The notes under the pieces are model-generated. The model saw nothing but the letters and a program-made list of their open reading frames with translations, had not been told where the DNA came from and made no database searches. A stretch of DNA of 64,000 nt, from assembly GCA_905214625.1 (NCBI GenBank), contig CAJMMQ010000002.1, positions 101,705 through 165,704 of the forward strand, in the 5' to 3' direction. This DNA is from an uncultured bacterium (GTDB taxonomy: Bacteria; Bacteroidota; Bacteroidia; Bacteroidales; Bacteroidaceae). Below are positions 44,672 through 52,898 of this stretch, in pieces. Both the position numbers and the translations under genes were made by a program. Within the stretch, counting starts at the first letter, position 1, and each line of letters starts with the position of its first letter.

Positions 44672-45427
44672 ATGAAAAAAAGTATTTTCATCTTTTCACT
44701 AATGGCATTTGCACTGACTGCAACAGCCCAGATTGAAGGTGGCGACGAAGGGTTCACCCAGAAATCCACACGCCAGGCCACCACACAGAGAACAGGAAAA
44801 AGGCTCAACGTGCAGACCAAGAACTACAACTACGAGTTGTCTATAGGACCGCGCATCGGCGCCGGCATGTCAACGATGAGCGAGGGAGACGACCTTAAAG
44901 TTTACGACGGAAGCGGACTGGCCTTTGGCGGTGGCCTTGCAGCCAACATACGCTTCGGAGGCAAAGACTCAAGAGGGCGTGCCCTCAACGGCCAGGGACT
45001 CTTTGGCTTGGGATTAGAACTTAACTACAAAAGTCTTTCTGTAAAGACGGTGGCTGAAGACGACTTGAAACTCGGCTATTTTGAGGTACCCATAATGCTG
45101 CAGTTCTATCCGATGTACACAAGCAAGCACCTGAAAAACCTTTACATAGAAGCAGGACCGACAATTGCCGGAACTCTGTCTGCAAGCCCCGAGCGCATGA
45201 GTGTAGGCGATATGATTTACAAAACGGGCGACCTGAAGGGATTCGACATCAAAGCCACATTCGGCCTTGGATACCGTTTCAACAAGACATCCGCAAACGA
45301 CGGGCTTTATCTCAACGCACGCTATTATCTGGGCACGAGCGAGCTTGCAGGAAACTTTCCGGGCAAAATAAGCTCCTTTGAGTTTACGTTAGGCTATCTT
45401 TTCAAATGTATCGGCACAAAGAAATAG
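44672..45427 (+). CDS. outer membrane beta-barrel protein (PorT-like fold)
   Basis: The 251-residue protein has a signal peptide (TATA-Q). Alternating hydrophobic strands ending in an aromatic C-terminus (FEFTLGYLFKC) indicate an eight-strand outer-membrane barrel. The strand LSIGPRIGAGMSTMS and the glycine-rich GGGLAANIRFGG are typical. A polar segment (about 22-50, GDEGFTQKSTRQATTQR) precedes the barrel. It likely sits in the outer membrane as a receptor or anchor for neighbouring gene products. Confidence 0.82.
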   Translation: MKKSIFIFSLMAFALTATAQIEGGDEGFTQKSTRQATTQRTGKRLNVQTKNYNYELSIGPRIGAGMSTMSEGDDLKVYDGSGLAFGGGLAANIRFGGKDSRGRALNGQGLFGLGLELNYKSLSVKTVAEDDLKLGYFEVPIMLQFYPMYTSKHLKNLYIEAGPTIAGTLSASPERMSVGDMIYKTGDLKGFDIKATFGLGYRFNKTSANDGLYLNARYYLGTSELAGNFPGKISSFEFTLGYLFKCIGTKK

Positions 45428-45502
45428 CCACACACAGCCCCGAGGGCATTTATCACATATTTTTTACTTGCACTAAAGCAACAACAATAAACTATTATTA
45501 AT

Positions 45503-46528
45503 ATGAGAAAATTTGCATACCTTATAGCACTGACGGCAAGTTTTATACTTGCGTCATGCAGCAACGACGACATACCCGTAGAGAAGCAGACTGTTGTACG
45601 TGTCAACCCGTCTACAATAATGACACCTTTTTCTTACCAGATAAGCCCTGGTGACCTCGACGGCGTTGACGCAACACAGAACGTGAGGATACGCCTCTTT
45701 GTTTATGACGAAAACGGAGACCTTTACACCTCGGAGCAACAGGACGTGAAGAACTACCTGACGTCGGCAGCGTTCAACCTGAACCTCGACAACGAAAAGA
45801 ACTATACCGTAATAGCCATATCTGACGTTACCGACACCAACGACGGCTCTGTGGCCGAATACTGGACCGTAAGCGACCAGAAAGACATCAACACGCTAAA
45901 GATAACTTATGCCGGTTCTGACACCAACTATGGCGACCAGGAAATACTTGGCGTGTCGTCTGCAACTGTGTCGAGCGGCGACAACGCCACAATAAACCTG
46001 CAGGCAGCAGGCGCGCTGGTATGCACGCATGTAAGCAACATACACGCTTACTCTAACATAGAAAAGATTCTTATCTGGGGAAGCCGCGGCAACGGATTCT
46101 TCGACTTTGAAAGCAACGGAACACTAAACTCTAACCCCGACCTCGACATTCTGCCCGACTTTCTCGACATTGACGTGCCTAACACATCATATTCAGGCAT
46201 ATATTCATACAAATTCCTCATGCCGCAGACCAACTACGAGCTGGCACTGCGCTTCTTTGACGGAAACGGCGAAAGCCTGGGAACAGGATTTAAAGAGGGG
46301 CTAAGACTGGAAAAGGGACACGAATACCTGTTCTACGTGGAACTCGACCCCAACGGGCTTGGCGACAACACATATTCGTCAGACTTTGTCGACGTCACCA
46401 ACAAGCAGGCAAATGCCCCTGCCGCAAGAGGCGCTGCCAACGCGGGCAGCATAAAGACTGTAATAGAATGCAAGTCTGCAAGCCCGTCGAAGAACAACAC
46501 GTCATATAAAGTGAAAGACCTTCTGTAA
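45503..46528 (+). CDS. FimB/Mfa2-like fimbrial-type lipoprotein
   Basis: The 341-residue protein has a signal peptide and lipobox (FILASC, Cys19). The layout is that of FimB/Mfa2-type anchors of Bacteroidales fimbriae: VRIRLFVYDENGDLY, a KNYTVIAISDV strand, and a second beta-sandwich with YKFLMPQTNYELALRFF and the closing EYLFYVELDPNG. It would be outer-membrane anchored and surface-exposed. No fimbrillin gene is nearby, so it may work as a receptor or adhesin rather than a fimbrial anchor. The S41 gene follows after 4 bp. Confidence 0.75.
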   Translation: MRKFAYLIALTASFILASCSNDDIPVEKQTVVRVNPSTIMTPFSYQISPGDLDGVDATQNVRIRLFVYDENGDLYTSEQQDVKNYLTSAAFNLNLDNEKNYTVIAISDVTDTNDGSVAEYWTVSDQKDINTLKITYAGSDTNYGDQEILGVSSATVSSGDNATINLQAAGALVCTHVSNIHAYSNIEKILIWGSRGNGFFDFESNGTLNSNPDLDILPDFLDIDVPNTSYSGIYSYKFLMPQTNYELALRFFDGNGESLGTGFKEGLRLEKGHEYLFYVELDPNGLGDNTYSSDFVDVTNKQANAPAARGAANAGSIKTVIECKSASPSKNNTSYKVKDLL

Positions 46529-46532
46529 TTTA

Positions 46533-47933
46533 ATGAACAGGAATATACTCGCAGGCTTATTATTCCTGACACTGCTGATAGGCTGTTCTTCACCGGACGA
46601 CTATACCGGTGAAGAACAGCCGGATGATGAGCTGTCACTGGCGGAGAGAACAAACATATGGATTTATAACCACATGAACCATTACTATCTCTGGCGTGAC
46701 GACCTGCCCGACTCGCTGTCGTGTGACTTCACACTTACTCCCACGCAGTTTTTCGAGACTCTCTTGTCCGACAAAGACCGCTTTTCTTACGTAGGCTTTG
46801 CGTCGCACCGGGGCCTTGACGACATTGCGCCCGACTACGGCTTTGCCTACCAACGCATGACAGGCACCGACCATAAAGAATATCTGTGCGTATTGTACGT
46901 CACATCCGGCCAGGCCAGGCAAGCCGGCATTTCGCGCGGCGACCTGCTCCTTCCGCGCCGTGCGGGCAGCGGCACGGCCACGTTTGACGTGATGGAGATT
47001 TCCGGCTCAGGGCTTGTGCCACAACGCACGGTTGAGCTCAGCCTTAATGATATGTCGCGAGCAGCTGATACAGGCGGAACCGTATATATGGACTCTGTCT
47101 ACAACGTAAACGGCAAAAAGGTCGGATATATGTGCTATCTCGAGTTCGACAAGGCGAAAGACTTCTACGGAACGATGAACAGGTTTGCCGGCGCAGGCAT
47201 CGACGAGATGGTGCTCGACCTGAGATATAACCCCGGCGGATACGAAAGGACATGCAAGACATTGTGCAACTCGATAGTCAGCCCGTCGGCGTATGAAAAG
47301 ATTTTCGTAAAACACTCATACAACGACATAGTTGCCGCCGAAAACCTGTCGAGATACGGCGACGAGCTTACTTACACCTACTTCACCACCCCGCGCGACT
47401 ACGGCGACAACGTAATGGGCGAGACATGCCCGCCGCTCGGCCTGAAGCGCGTGTTCGTGCTTACATCCAGACACTCGGCATCGAGCAGCGAGCTGGCAAT
47501 AATATCGCTCAGGCCATATATGGACGTGGTGGTTATCGGAGAAAACTCTACCGGAAAAGGAGTGGGCATGGAGGTAGTGTCAATACCAAACTTCAATTAC
47601 GCCCTCGCACCCATAACCTTCCGCTTCTACAACGCCCTGGGCGAAACTGTGCCTGAAACAGGCATCGTGCCCGACTATAACGTGCCCGACGGATATCTGA
47701 CAAACAAGCGCGACCTGGGCGACACGGAGGAGCCCATGCTGAAATATGCACTGAGCATAATTGCGGGGCAAAGCCACGACAACCCCGCGGCACGCCACGG
47801 CAGAAACACAAACACAAAAATCCCAAGGCTGACCCCTGCAGGAGAGCCGTCGTTTGTAACAAGATTCAACCATAAGCAGCAACGCAGAAAGGCAGAACAG
47901 CCGACCGCCGGAAACGCAACACCTGAAACGTAG
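46533..47933 (+). CDS. S41 family peptidase lipoprotein
   Basis: The 466-residue protein has a signal peptide with a lipobox (LLIGC, Cys18), an N-terminal region (SLAERTNIWIYNHMNHYYLW), a PDZ-like segment (SGQARQAGISRGDLLL) and an S41 protease fold with LDLRYNPGGY and the nucleophile motif TSRHSASSSELAI. The family TGKGVG motif and the GIVPDYNV end are present. It should be an outer-membrane or periplasmic processing protease. A perfect 16-bp hairpin (46581-46621) lies inside the coding start. The last 50 residues are polar and Arg-rich. Confidence 0.87.
   Translation: MNRNILAGLLFLTLLIGCSSPDDYTGEEQPDDELSLAERTNIWIYNHMNHYYLWRDDLPDSLSCDFTLTPTQFFETLLSDKDRFSYVGFASHRGLDDIAPDYGFAYQRMTGTDHKEYLCVLYVTSGQARQAGISRGDLLLPRRAGSGTATFDVMEISGSGLVPQRTVELSLNDMSRAADTGGTVYMDSVYNVNGKKVGYMCYLEFDKAKDFYGTMNRFAGAGIDEMVLDLRYNPGGYERTCKTLCNSIVSPSAYEKIFVKHSYNDIVAAENLSRYGDELTYTYFTTPRDYGDNVMGETCPPLGLKRVFVLTSRHSASSSELAIISLRPYMDVVVIGENSTGKGVGMEVVSIPNFNYALAPITFRFYNALGETVPETGIVPDYNVPDGYLTNKRDLGDTEEPMLKYALSIIAGQSHDNPAARHGRNTNTKIPRLTPAGEPSFVTRFNHKQQRRKAEQPTAGNATPET
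46581..46621 (+). promoter_or_regulatory. perfect 16-bp hairpin inside the S41 lipoprotein gene
   Basis: GGCTGTTCTTCACCGG (46581-46596) and its exact reverse complement (46606-46621) enclose a 9-nt loop, starting 48 nt after the ATG and overlapping the lipobox codons. No T run follows. It could slow translation, attenuate transcription or protect mRNA ends; this is a structural observation only. Confidence 0.6.
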
Positions 47934-48039
47934 CGCAGCTACTTACAAGACACCCGGACATGAAAAATCCGGACATCAGAACAAGGCAGACTTGGAACAT
48001 GGCACCACATGCCCGCCAAGACATGCCAAAACGTGGTAC

Positions 48040-48105
48040 AAAAGGCCACGTTTTGCAGTATGAAAGGCCATGTTTTAGAAGGCAAAAGGCCACGTTTTGC
48101 AAAGT
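48040..48105 (+). repeat. 22-bp-period intergenic repeat array 5 (3 units)
   Basis: Three units begin exactly 22 bp apart at 48040, 48062 and 48084 with cores AAAAGGCCACGTTTTGCA and GAAAGGCCATGTTTTAGA. A TTGTAAATCAGCATATTACA motif follows at 48107-48126, as after arrays 3 and 4. The array lies in the 298-bp gap after the S41 lipoprotein gene, within the kinase/FHA cluster. No promoter was found in this gap. Confidence 0.85.
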
Positions 48106-48231
48106 ATTGTAAATCAGCATATTACACAATGTAAAAACAAGCATAGGCTGCACCGCCCGTATGCCGCAGGAAACAAAGACACGGCCGGGACACAAACATA
48201 AGATAAACATAACAATAAAAACATCCAGCAA

Positions 48232-49455
48232 ATGACAACACTCGTTAACAGAATAGCATCGGCAGTTGCTTTTCTCTTGTCGGTAATACCCTCATACGCC
48301 CAGCAGGAAACAACCATAATAATGAAAAACGGCTCAAAGATTACAGGCGACATCATTGTACAGCGGCCGGGCAACGACATAACCATGTCGGCTACAAAGG
48401 CCGTGCTGGTGATAAAAGACGCTGACATAAAATCGAAAAAAGACAAAAGCATAAGATATGAAAACCTTGAACGCGAGTGGAAACGGTGGTCGCTCGAAAA
48501 CAAGGCGCTCAAAGGCAACGCCGACGGACGCTACCTGATAATGAGCAGTATAGTGACAAAAGACTATATATATAACGGCATTGTAATGACCGGAAAAAGC
48601 AGCACACACGGCAACTCATACGTGCAGGCCGAGCCGGCCACGTTCACCGTGAAATGGAAAGACCTGCTCGAGATAAGGCGCTCCGTGCCGGCAAAGGGCA
48701 CGGCCGAGGGCGTTGACGACGAAGTTGTGACGACAACGGGCAAAACCCTGCGCGGCACCATTGTATCGCAGAAAATAGGACAGACGCTGACTGTAAGGAC
48801 AAGCACGTCGGACATAAGCCTCAGCATGGGCAACGTCAGCGAGATACGCAAGGTGGCACGCTCGCTCTCGCGGCCGCTGTTCCAGCAGGCCGGATTCGTA
48901 AACACACTTGTGTTGAACGACGGGACACTGAAAGAGGGCATAATGACGGCGCAGCACTACGGGCCAAAGGCCAAGGACCAGTATGTGACACTTACCCGCG
49001 AAAACGGCGATAAAGAGAAAATCATGGCAGCCGACGTGGCCGAATACAGAACATCGTATACAGACACTGAAGACAGGACATACGTGCCCGGAAAGGTGTA
49101 TGTCAACGAATTTGCCATACCGCAGGCCAGAACAGCCACAGAAAACGGCGTTACGGCCTATGTGGACAAAAGCGTGTTTCCGTTTCCCGAAGGCATCGTA
49201 ACCACGTTCAAGGCCGCTGGCACCAAATTCCAAGACAGCTGGCACCTGATAGCCCTCGACAATGTTGAGCTTGCAGACGGCATACACACACAGGGCTACA
49301 CAGCCGAGACAAGAACCGCAAACAGCATAACGCCATCGGCATCAGACATGTCTGGCGGCATAAGCAGCATTTCGTTCGTCTATCTCTCGCCCGGATTCTA
49401 TGCCCTGGTAAACGACAACGACAACGAGACATACATCATCAAGATAACCAAATAA
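48232..49455 (+). CDS. exported protein with three Sm-like/beta repeat segments, function unknown
   Basis: The 407-residue protein has a signal peptide (SYA-Q, about residue 24). Three similar beta segments recur: KNGSKITGDIIVQRPGNDIT (about 32-51), TGKTLRGTIVSQKIGQTLTV (about 168-187) and NDGTLKEGIMTAQ (about 227-239), each followed by a short EIRK/EYR-type strand. This pattern is seen in small beta-barrel repeats of periplasmic Bacteroidetes proteins. No family name can be given. The gene is separated from both neighbours by about 300 bp. Confidence 0.75.
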   Translation: MTTLVNRIASAVAFLLSVIPSYAQQETTIIMKNGSKITGDIIVQRPGNDITMSATKAVLVIKDADIKSKKDKSIRYENLEREWKRWSLENKALKGNADGRYLIMSSIVTKDYIYNGIVMTGKSSTHGNSYVQAEPATFTVKWKDLLEIRRSVPAKGTAEGVDDEVVTTTGKTLRGTIVSQKIGQTLTVRTSTSDISLSMGNVSEIRKVARSLSRPLFQQAGFVNTLVLNDGTLKEGIMTAQHYGPKAKDQYVTLTRENGDKEKIMAADVAEYRTSYTDTEDRTYVPGKVYVNEFAIPQARTATENGVTAYVDKSVFPFPEGIVTTFKAAGTKFQDSWHLIALDNVELADGIHTQGYTAETRTANSITPSASDMSGGISSISFVYLSPGFYALVNDNDNETYIIKITK

Positions 49456-49786
49456 AACAAATATGCTGCACTAAATAACTTTATCCTAAATCAGCACAGG
49501 CCATAACACTTGCAACAGCCTCCACCACCGTGACCGCAGCCCGCACATGGCCGGCCGGCAAAAGACTATACGGCAAGAAACGGCAGCAACACCCTGTGCA
49601 CACTCACCGCAAAGCGGGAGACAAACCTTTAACACCACCCGAAACACAGAAAATGACAAAAAAAAACGGGCCAACCGTAAGAAATACATCCTAAACGGGT
49701 CTATACAATCAGAAGGACAAGGCAAAGAAAAGCCACAAAGCCCAAGAGAACAGAAAACGAAAAAATAACCATTAAACTGTAAGATT
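49456..49786 (+). other. 331-bp intergenic stretch inside the kinase/FHA cluster
   Basis: I find no consensus promoter, terminator stem or repeat array here. A plus-strand open frame at 49547-49768 (73 codons, basic, low complexity) is not convincing. The stretch may be an untranslated spacer or carry weak regulatory signals. Confidence 0.5.
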
Positions 49787-50941
49787 ATGAATACTAACGG
49801 AACTAACCCAGGAATGAACGTTGAGGATTACGAGGACAAGGCTATCCAGAAAAGCAACGCAGCAAAGAGAATGGCAGTAGGCGGCGCGGCATTTTTAGGC
49901 GGCGCGGCAGTGGCAGGAGGAGCCGCATATGCAGCAGGCCAGCCCGAAGAGACTACAGCCGACGAGACACTGACAACCGAAGACATAATAGGCGGAGCCG
50001 AAGCCGGAGGCGAATATCAGCAGGAAGAACCGCAGGAGCCGCAAGAAACACATACGTCAACACATACAGTAACCGAGCATGTGGTAGTGATTGAGAAACC
50101 CGCGGCCGAAGTTTACCATGAGGAGGTGCAGGAAGTTGAAGAGCCAAACATAACATGGGACGAAACCACAAACTTCTATGTGGGCGACACAAAGATAGGC
50201 TCGGTAGAAGAAGGCACAATCAACGGACACAAATTCGCAATAGCCGACGGCGACAACGACGGCGTAGCCGACTTGCTCGCCGTAGACTCTAACGGAAACA
50301 ACCGCTTTGACGAAGACGAGTTCATGCAGCTCAGCGAATCGGACAACATACGCATGGGGCACGAAACGGCTCAGGTAACAAACGAGCAGTTCAACCCAGA
50401 AGAGATAAACGGATACGATGTGAATCACACAAATGATAACTACATCGCACAGAACGAAGAACCAATATACAACAACTTTGAGGACGAAAAGACAGGAGAG
50501 TCATATCACGGCGACTTTGCCGAAAACAACCCTGACTATAACCCCGACGGCCTGACAGACGGATACAACTCTAACCAGTATCTGGCAGAAAACAACAACT
50601 ATGCAGAAAACAACAACTATAACTATTCTGCCGACATCAACAGCCATGACACTGCAAACGACAACTTCGTTACGGGAAACAGCATGGCCGAAACAGAAAC
50701 CTATACCGACGACAACATATATACCCCCGAAGTGGACGACCCGGCCTTGGCACATAACGAAGCATACGGTGATGCAGACAATATCGAATACGACCACGAC
50801 GTGGCAGAAAACTATACAGAGGCTGACACAGAAAGCTTCGAGTACGACAATGACCTGGCAGAAAACAATGCAGATGCCGAGGCAAGCGACAACAGCGAAT
50901 CGTTCGACTCGATGATGGAGAACGAGGAGTTTTTAGGATAA
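49787..50941 (+). CDS. acidic Asn/Asp/Glu-rich protein with Gly zipper-like helix and EF-hand-like loop
   Basis: The 384-residue protein is strongly acidic. After a short polar start it has a Gly/Ala-rich hydrophobic segment (about 31-51, VGGAAFLGGAAVAGG), perhaps a membrane or zipper helix. Residues 154-178 hold two calcium-loop-like motifs: ADGDNDGVAD, and D167-S-N-G-N-N-R-F-D-E-D-E178, which fits the EF-hand ligand pattern. The remainder is repetitive (YLAENNNYAENNN, DVAENYTEAD, DLAENNADAE) and probably disordered. No family was recognised. With the EF-like caspase in the same cluster, calcium binding is a reasonable guess. Confidence 0.78.
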   Translation: MNTNGTNPGMNVEDYEDKAIQKSNAAKRMAVGGAAFLGGAAVAGGAAYAAGQPEETTADETLTTEDIIGGAEAGGEYQQEEPQEPQETHTSTHTVTEHVVVIEKPAAEVYHEEVQEVEEPNITWDETTNFYVGDTKIGSVEEGTINGHKFAIADGDNDGVADLLAVDSNGNNRFDEDEFMQLSESDNIRMGHETAQVTNEQFNPEEINGYDVNHTNDNYIAQNEEPIYNNFEDEKTGESYHGDFAENNPDYNPDGLTDGYNSNQYLAENNNYAENNNYNYSADINSHDTANDNFVTGNSMAETETYTDDNIYTPEVDDPALAHNEAYGDADNIEYDHDVAENYTEADTESFEYDNDLAENNADAEASDNSESFDSMMENEEFLG

Positions 50942-50983
50942 GATAAAACCATACATACAATAAACAACAAAACAATTAAGAAT

Positions 50984-51634
50984 ATGCCAAAGAAAACTTG
51001 TCCAAACGGACACATATACGACTCAAACATCTATGGTGACGAATGCCCGCTATGCCCGAAAGACGGCAACAGCACACAGTTTAACTCAAAAAAAGATTTC
51101 GGCATGCCACCGTTCAATCAGGCTCCAGACCAGGAATACAAAACCCACGTTGGCTCTCCGGCAGGAATGCCGCAATTTGGGGCAATGGGTTCACCAATGA
51201 TGGGCGCAATGGACGCTGCCGGCGAAACACAATTTCTGGGACAGCAGCCGTCGGCACAGAAGCCTGTCAACGGCACAATAATAAAACAGCCCAAAGGCGC
51301 ACCCGTGGCACAGGGCCGCAAGCTTGTGGGCTTCCTCGTTACATACAACCGCAACCCGCTCGGCAAGGCTTACAACATATATGAAGGCAAAAACTTCATC
51401 GGACGCGACCACTCGTGCGACATCTGCGTGCCTGAAGACAAACAGATGTCGGGCCGCCACATGTCGCTCCTGTACAGAAACGTGGACAACAAGTTCAAGT
51501 ATCGCGACGAACAGTCGAGCAACGGCACATTTGTAAACAAGGAACTCTCAGACGAAGGTGAACTGAAGAACTACGACATAATACGCCTCGGCAGCACTGT
51601 GTTCATTTTCATCGCAATACCACAAATTGGATAA
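50984..51634 (+). CDS. zinc-ribbon plus FHA domain protein with TQF motifs
   Basis: The 216-residue cytoplasmic protein starts with a small Cys/His cluster (C6, H10, C21, C24: CPNGH and CPLC), has a Met/Gly/Pro-rich linker and ends in a complete FHA domain (about 112-214) with GRD (140-142), SGRHM (156-160) and SSNGTFVN (178-185). Two Thr-Gln-Phe sites (STQF at 30-33, ETQF at 81-84) in the linker are plausible kinase targets that could bind the protein's own or another FHA domain. The phosphatase gene follows after 2 bp and the kinase-FHA gene after that. Confidence 0.87.
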   Translation: MPKKTCPNGHIYDSNIYGDECPLCPKDGNSTQFNSKKDFGMPPFNQAPDQEYKTHVGSPAGMPQFGAMGSPMMGAMDAAGETQFLGQQPSAQKPVNGTIIKQPKGAPVAQGRKLVGFLVTYNRNPLGKAYNIYEGKNFIGRDHSCDICVPEDKQMSGRHMSLLYRNVDNKFKYRDEQSSNGTFVNKELSDEGELKNYDIIRLGSTVFIFIAIPQIG

Positions 51635-51636
51635 AT

Positions 51637-52890
51637 ATGGAAAATTATATTATAGCCAACTGCACCGACACCGGCAAGGTGCGCAGCGTTAACGAAGACA
51701 GCATGACCACGTTCGACTCTCCTAACGGAAGGGTTGTAGTGGTGTGCGACGGCATGGGAGGACAAAAAGCCGGCGACGTGGCATCACAGCTGGCAGTGGC
51801 CGTGATACAGGACATACTCACAGACAACACCTTCCCAACCCCGGAAGACGCCATAAGCAGCTCTATCATAGCAGCAAACCAGGCCATACTGCGCAGGGCT
51901 TCGCAAAACGAAGGACTAAGCGGAATGGGCTCTACATGCGTTATGCTTATCATAAAAGACGGACAGGTGTACTACGGCTCAGTAGGAGACAGCCGCATAT
52001 ATTATGTGGCCAACCGCACCATACACCAGATAACCAAAGACCAGTCGTATGTACAGACACTGGTAGACGCCGGACAGATAACCAAAGAGGCTGCAGAGCA
52101 TCATCAGGACAAGAACCAGATAACCAACGCCCTGGGACTTGAAAACATGACACCGCCCGTAATAGGACAGATGCCCATCACGCCCGAGCCCGGCAGCATT
52201 TTCGTGCTTTGCTCCGACGGGCTTAGCGGCATGATTCACAACAACGCCATTCTTAACACCGTGATGCGCTACGACCTGCCGCTGAAAGAACGTGCCGACA
52301 TACTGGTAAGTCAGGCTAATGAAGCAGGAGGACTCGACAACATAACAGTGCAGCTGGTGGAATTTCCCGCAGGAGGAATTGACTCAAGACACGCCGGCAT
52401 ACCAACGGCACACTATTCGTCGGGAAACGTAAAAAAGAAAAGCCACACGCTGCTTTACTCAATCATAGGCGTGCTCATGGTGGCCATAGCCGGCGGAGGC
52501 ACTTACTGGTATATCAACAAAGAAAAACAACCAGAGAAAAAACCGGAAGTTACAATAAAGAAAACACAGACAAAGCCGCAAAAACAGGCAGAACAGACAG
52601 AGCCGGCTGCACCTGAGGCAACCACTACAACCACAAAAGAGGTGAAAGAGGTAAAAAAGGTGATAACCGTAAAGGAGAGCGAGCCAAGCAAGACAACCAA
52701 GCCAAAGGCAAGCAACAACAAGACATCTGCCAAAAAAGCCATTACGAAAGACGCTCCTAAATCAACCGGCAATACAGAAAACTCAAAAAAAGAAGAAATA
52801 AAAAAGAAAATTGTTGAAGAAAAGAAAGGAGACAACACCAAGAAAGAAAAAGATGGCATTGTGTATGAAAATCTAAAAGATCAAAAATAA
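51637..52890 (+). CDS. membrane-anchored PP2C-family protein phosphatase
   Basis: The 417-residue protein has a PP2C domain (1-245) with NEDS (19-22), DGMGG (38-42), GDSR (117-120), DG (194-195) and DN (234-235), all metal-site residues. One membrane helix (about 271-292) and a periplasmic tail of about 125 residues rich in Lys, Thr and Glu (KKTQTKPQKQ, TTTTKEVKEVKK) follow. The catalytic part faces the cytoplasm. The stop of the FHA gene is 2 bp upstream and the kinase-FHA gene starts 8 bp downstream, so the three are a tight set: reader, eraser and writer. Confidence 0.93.
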   Translation: MENYIIANCTDTGKVRSVNEDSMTTFDSPNGRVVVVCDGMGGQKAGDVASQLAVAVIQDILTDNTFPTPEDAISSSIIAANQAILRRASQNEGLSGMGSTCVMLIIKDGQVYYGSVGDSRIYYVANRTIHQITKDQSYVQTLVDAGQITKEAAEHHQDKNQITNALGLENMTPPVIGQMPITPEPGSIFVLCSDGLSGMIHNNAILNTVMRYDLPLKERADILVSQANEAGGLDNITVQLVEFPAGGIDSRHAGIPTAHYSSGNVKKKSHTLLYSIIGVLMVAIAGGGTYWYINKEKQPEKKPEVTIKKTQTKPQKQAEQTEPAAPEATTTTTKEVKEVKKVITVKESEPSKTTKPKASNNKTSAKKAITKDAPKSTGNTENSKKEEIKKKIVEEKKGDNTKKEKDGIVYENLKDQK

Positions 52891-52898
52891 TTATCTCG

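Noticed and set aside
49547..49768. 73-residue basic open frame between envelope and acidic genes
   Set aside because: Low-complexity Lys/Arg/Gln composition and no ribosome-binding site; likely noncoding.
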